Source: an uncultured Clostridia bacterium
GTDB taxonomy: Bacteria > Bacillota > Clostridia > TANB77 > CAG-465
DNA: 14,179 nt
NCBI GenBank assembly: GCA_934130325.1
Contig: CAKOYA010000033.1
Location: forward strand, 1 to 14,179
Direction: 5' to 3'
This document shows, in pieces, positions 14,110-14,179 of the stretch. Below the pieces are notes generated by a model. The model was given only the letters and a program-made list of their open reading frames with translations. It made no database searches and was not told the origin of the DNA. Every line of letters starts with the position of its first letter. The first letter of the stretch is position 1. Position numbers and translations under genes: made by a program.

Positions 14110-14179
14110 ATGGAAATGAAAAAGAGAAGAGGAATAAGTTTAATATCATTAATAATAATGATAATAGTAATAGTGATAT
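14110..14179 (+). CDS. Prepilin-like protein, N-terminal fragment (cut by window edge)
   Basis: Only 23 codons are visible. They read as a short basic start (MEMKKRRG) followed directly by a long hydrophobic stretch rich in Ile and Val (ISLISLIIMIIVIVI). This is the layout of a type IV prepilin or pseudopilin: basic leader, a Gly before the cut site and a hydrophobic alpha-helix. The usual Glu at +5 is a Ser here, which is common in the Clostridia pilin-like proteins that start KKGISLI. GAGAGGA (14099-14105) supports the start. A simple signal anchor is the alternative until the rest is seen. Confidence 0.55.
   Translation, partial: MEMKKRRGISLISLIIMIIVIVI

Overview
The window is very AT-rich with well-formed Gram-positive signals: strong purine-rich Shine-Dalgarno sites, TTGACA/TATAAT-type promoters and intrinsic terminators. 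Together with gyrA, a type A RNase P RNA, a VanW-G5 surface protein and pcrA, this points to a chromosome of a low-GC Firmicute, most likely a Clostridia-type (possibly gut) bacterium. The species cannot be fixed from the sequence.

Layout. Positions 1-140 hold a divergent promoter on the minus strand, followed by a 7-codon reading frame and an intrinsic terminator. gyrA (213-2678) has its own promoter and terminator. A 117-aa protein of unknown function follows (2801-3154). On the minus strand, a reverse transcriptase (3216-4472) sits downstream of a compact structured RNA (about 4488-4622), and a near-consensus promoter starts transcription at the edge of that RNA. rnpB (4732-5072) is transcribed in the opposite direction. 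Next come a CofE-like (F420-0:glutamate ligase family) protein and a VanW/G5 membrane-anchored protein (5188-7655), then an unknown 172-aa protein, a 53-aa protein and a VirD4/TraG-type conjugative coupling protein. The coupling protein is broken by a one-base insertion inside its Walker A coding sequence (7756-10522). The right part has a 63-aa minus-strand protein, a membrane-anchored exported protein (10843-11565), the helicase gene pcrA (11647-13944) and the first codons of a prepilin-like protein running off the edge.

How the genes relate. gyrA, rnpB and pcrA are housekeeping. Accessory material is interspersed. The most notable unit is the self-contained RT plus ncRNA cassette at 3163-4658. 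It has its own consensus promoter, an RNA bounded by a perfect 16-nt inverted repeat with internal hairpins and a possible pseudoknot, an RT with all catalytic motifs, and a strong terminator. The architecture matches antiphage reverse-transcriptase systems (DRT/UG class, especially single-gene DRT2-like systems; retrons are a less likely alternative). The coupling protein looks like a decayed or isolated piece of a conjugative element, because no relaxase or mating-pair genes are visible beside it.
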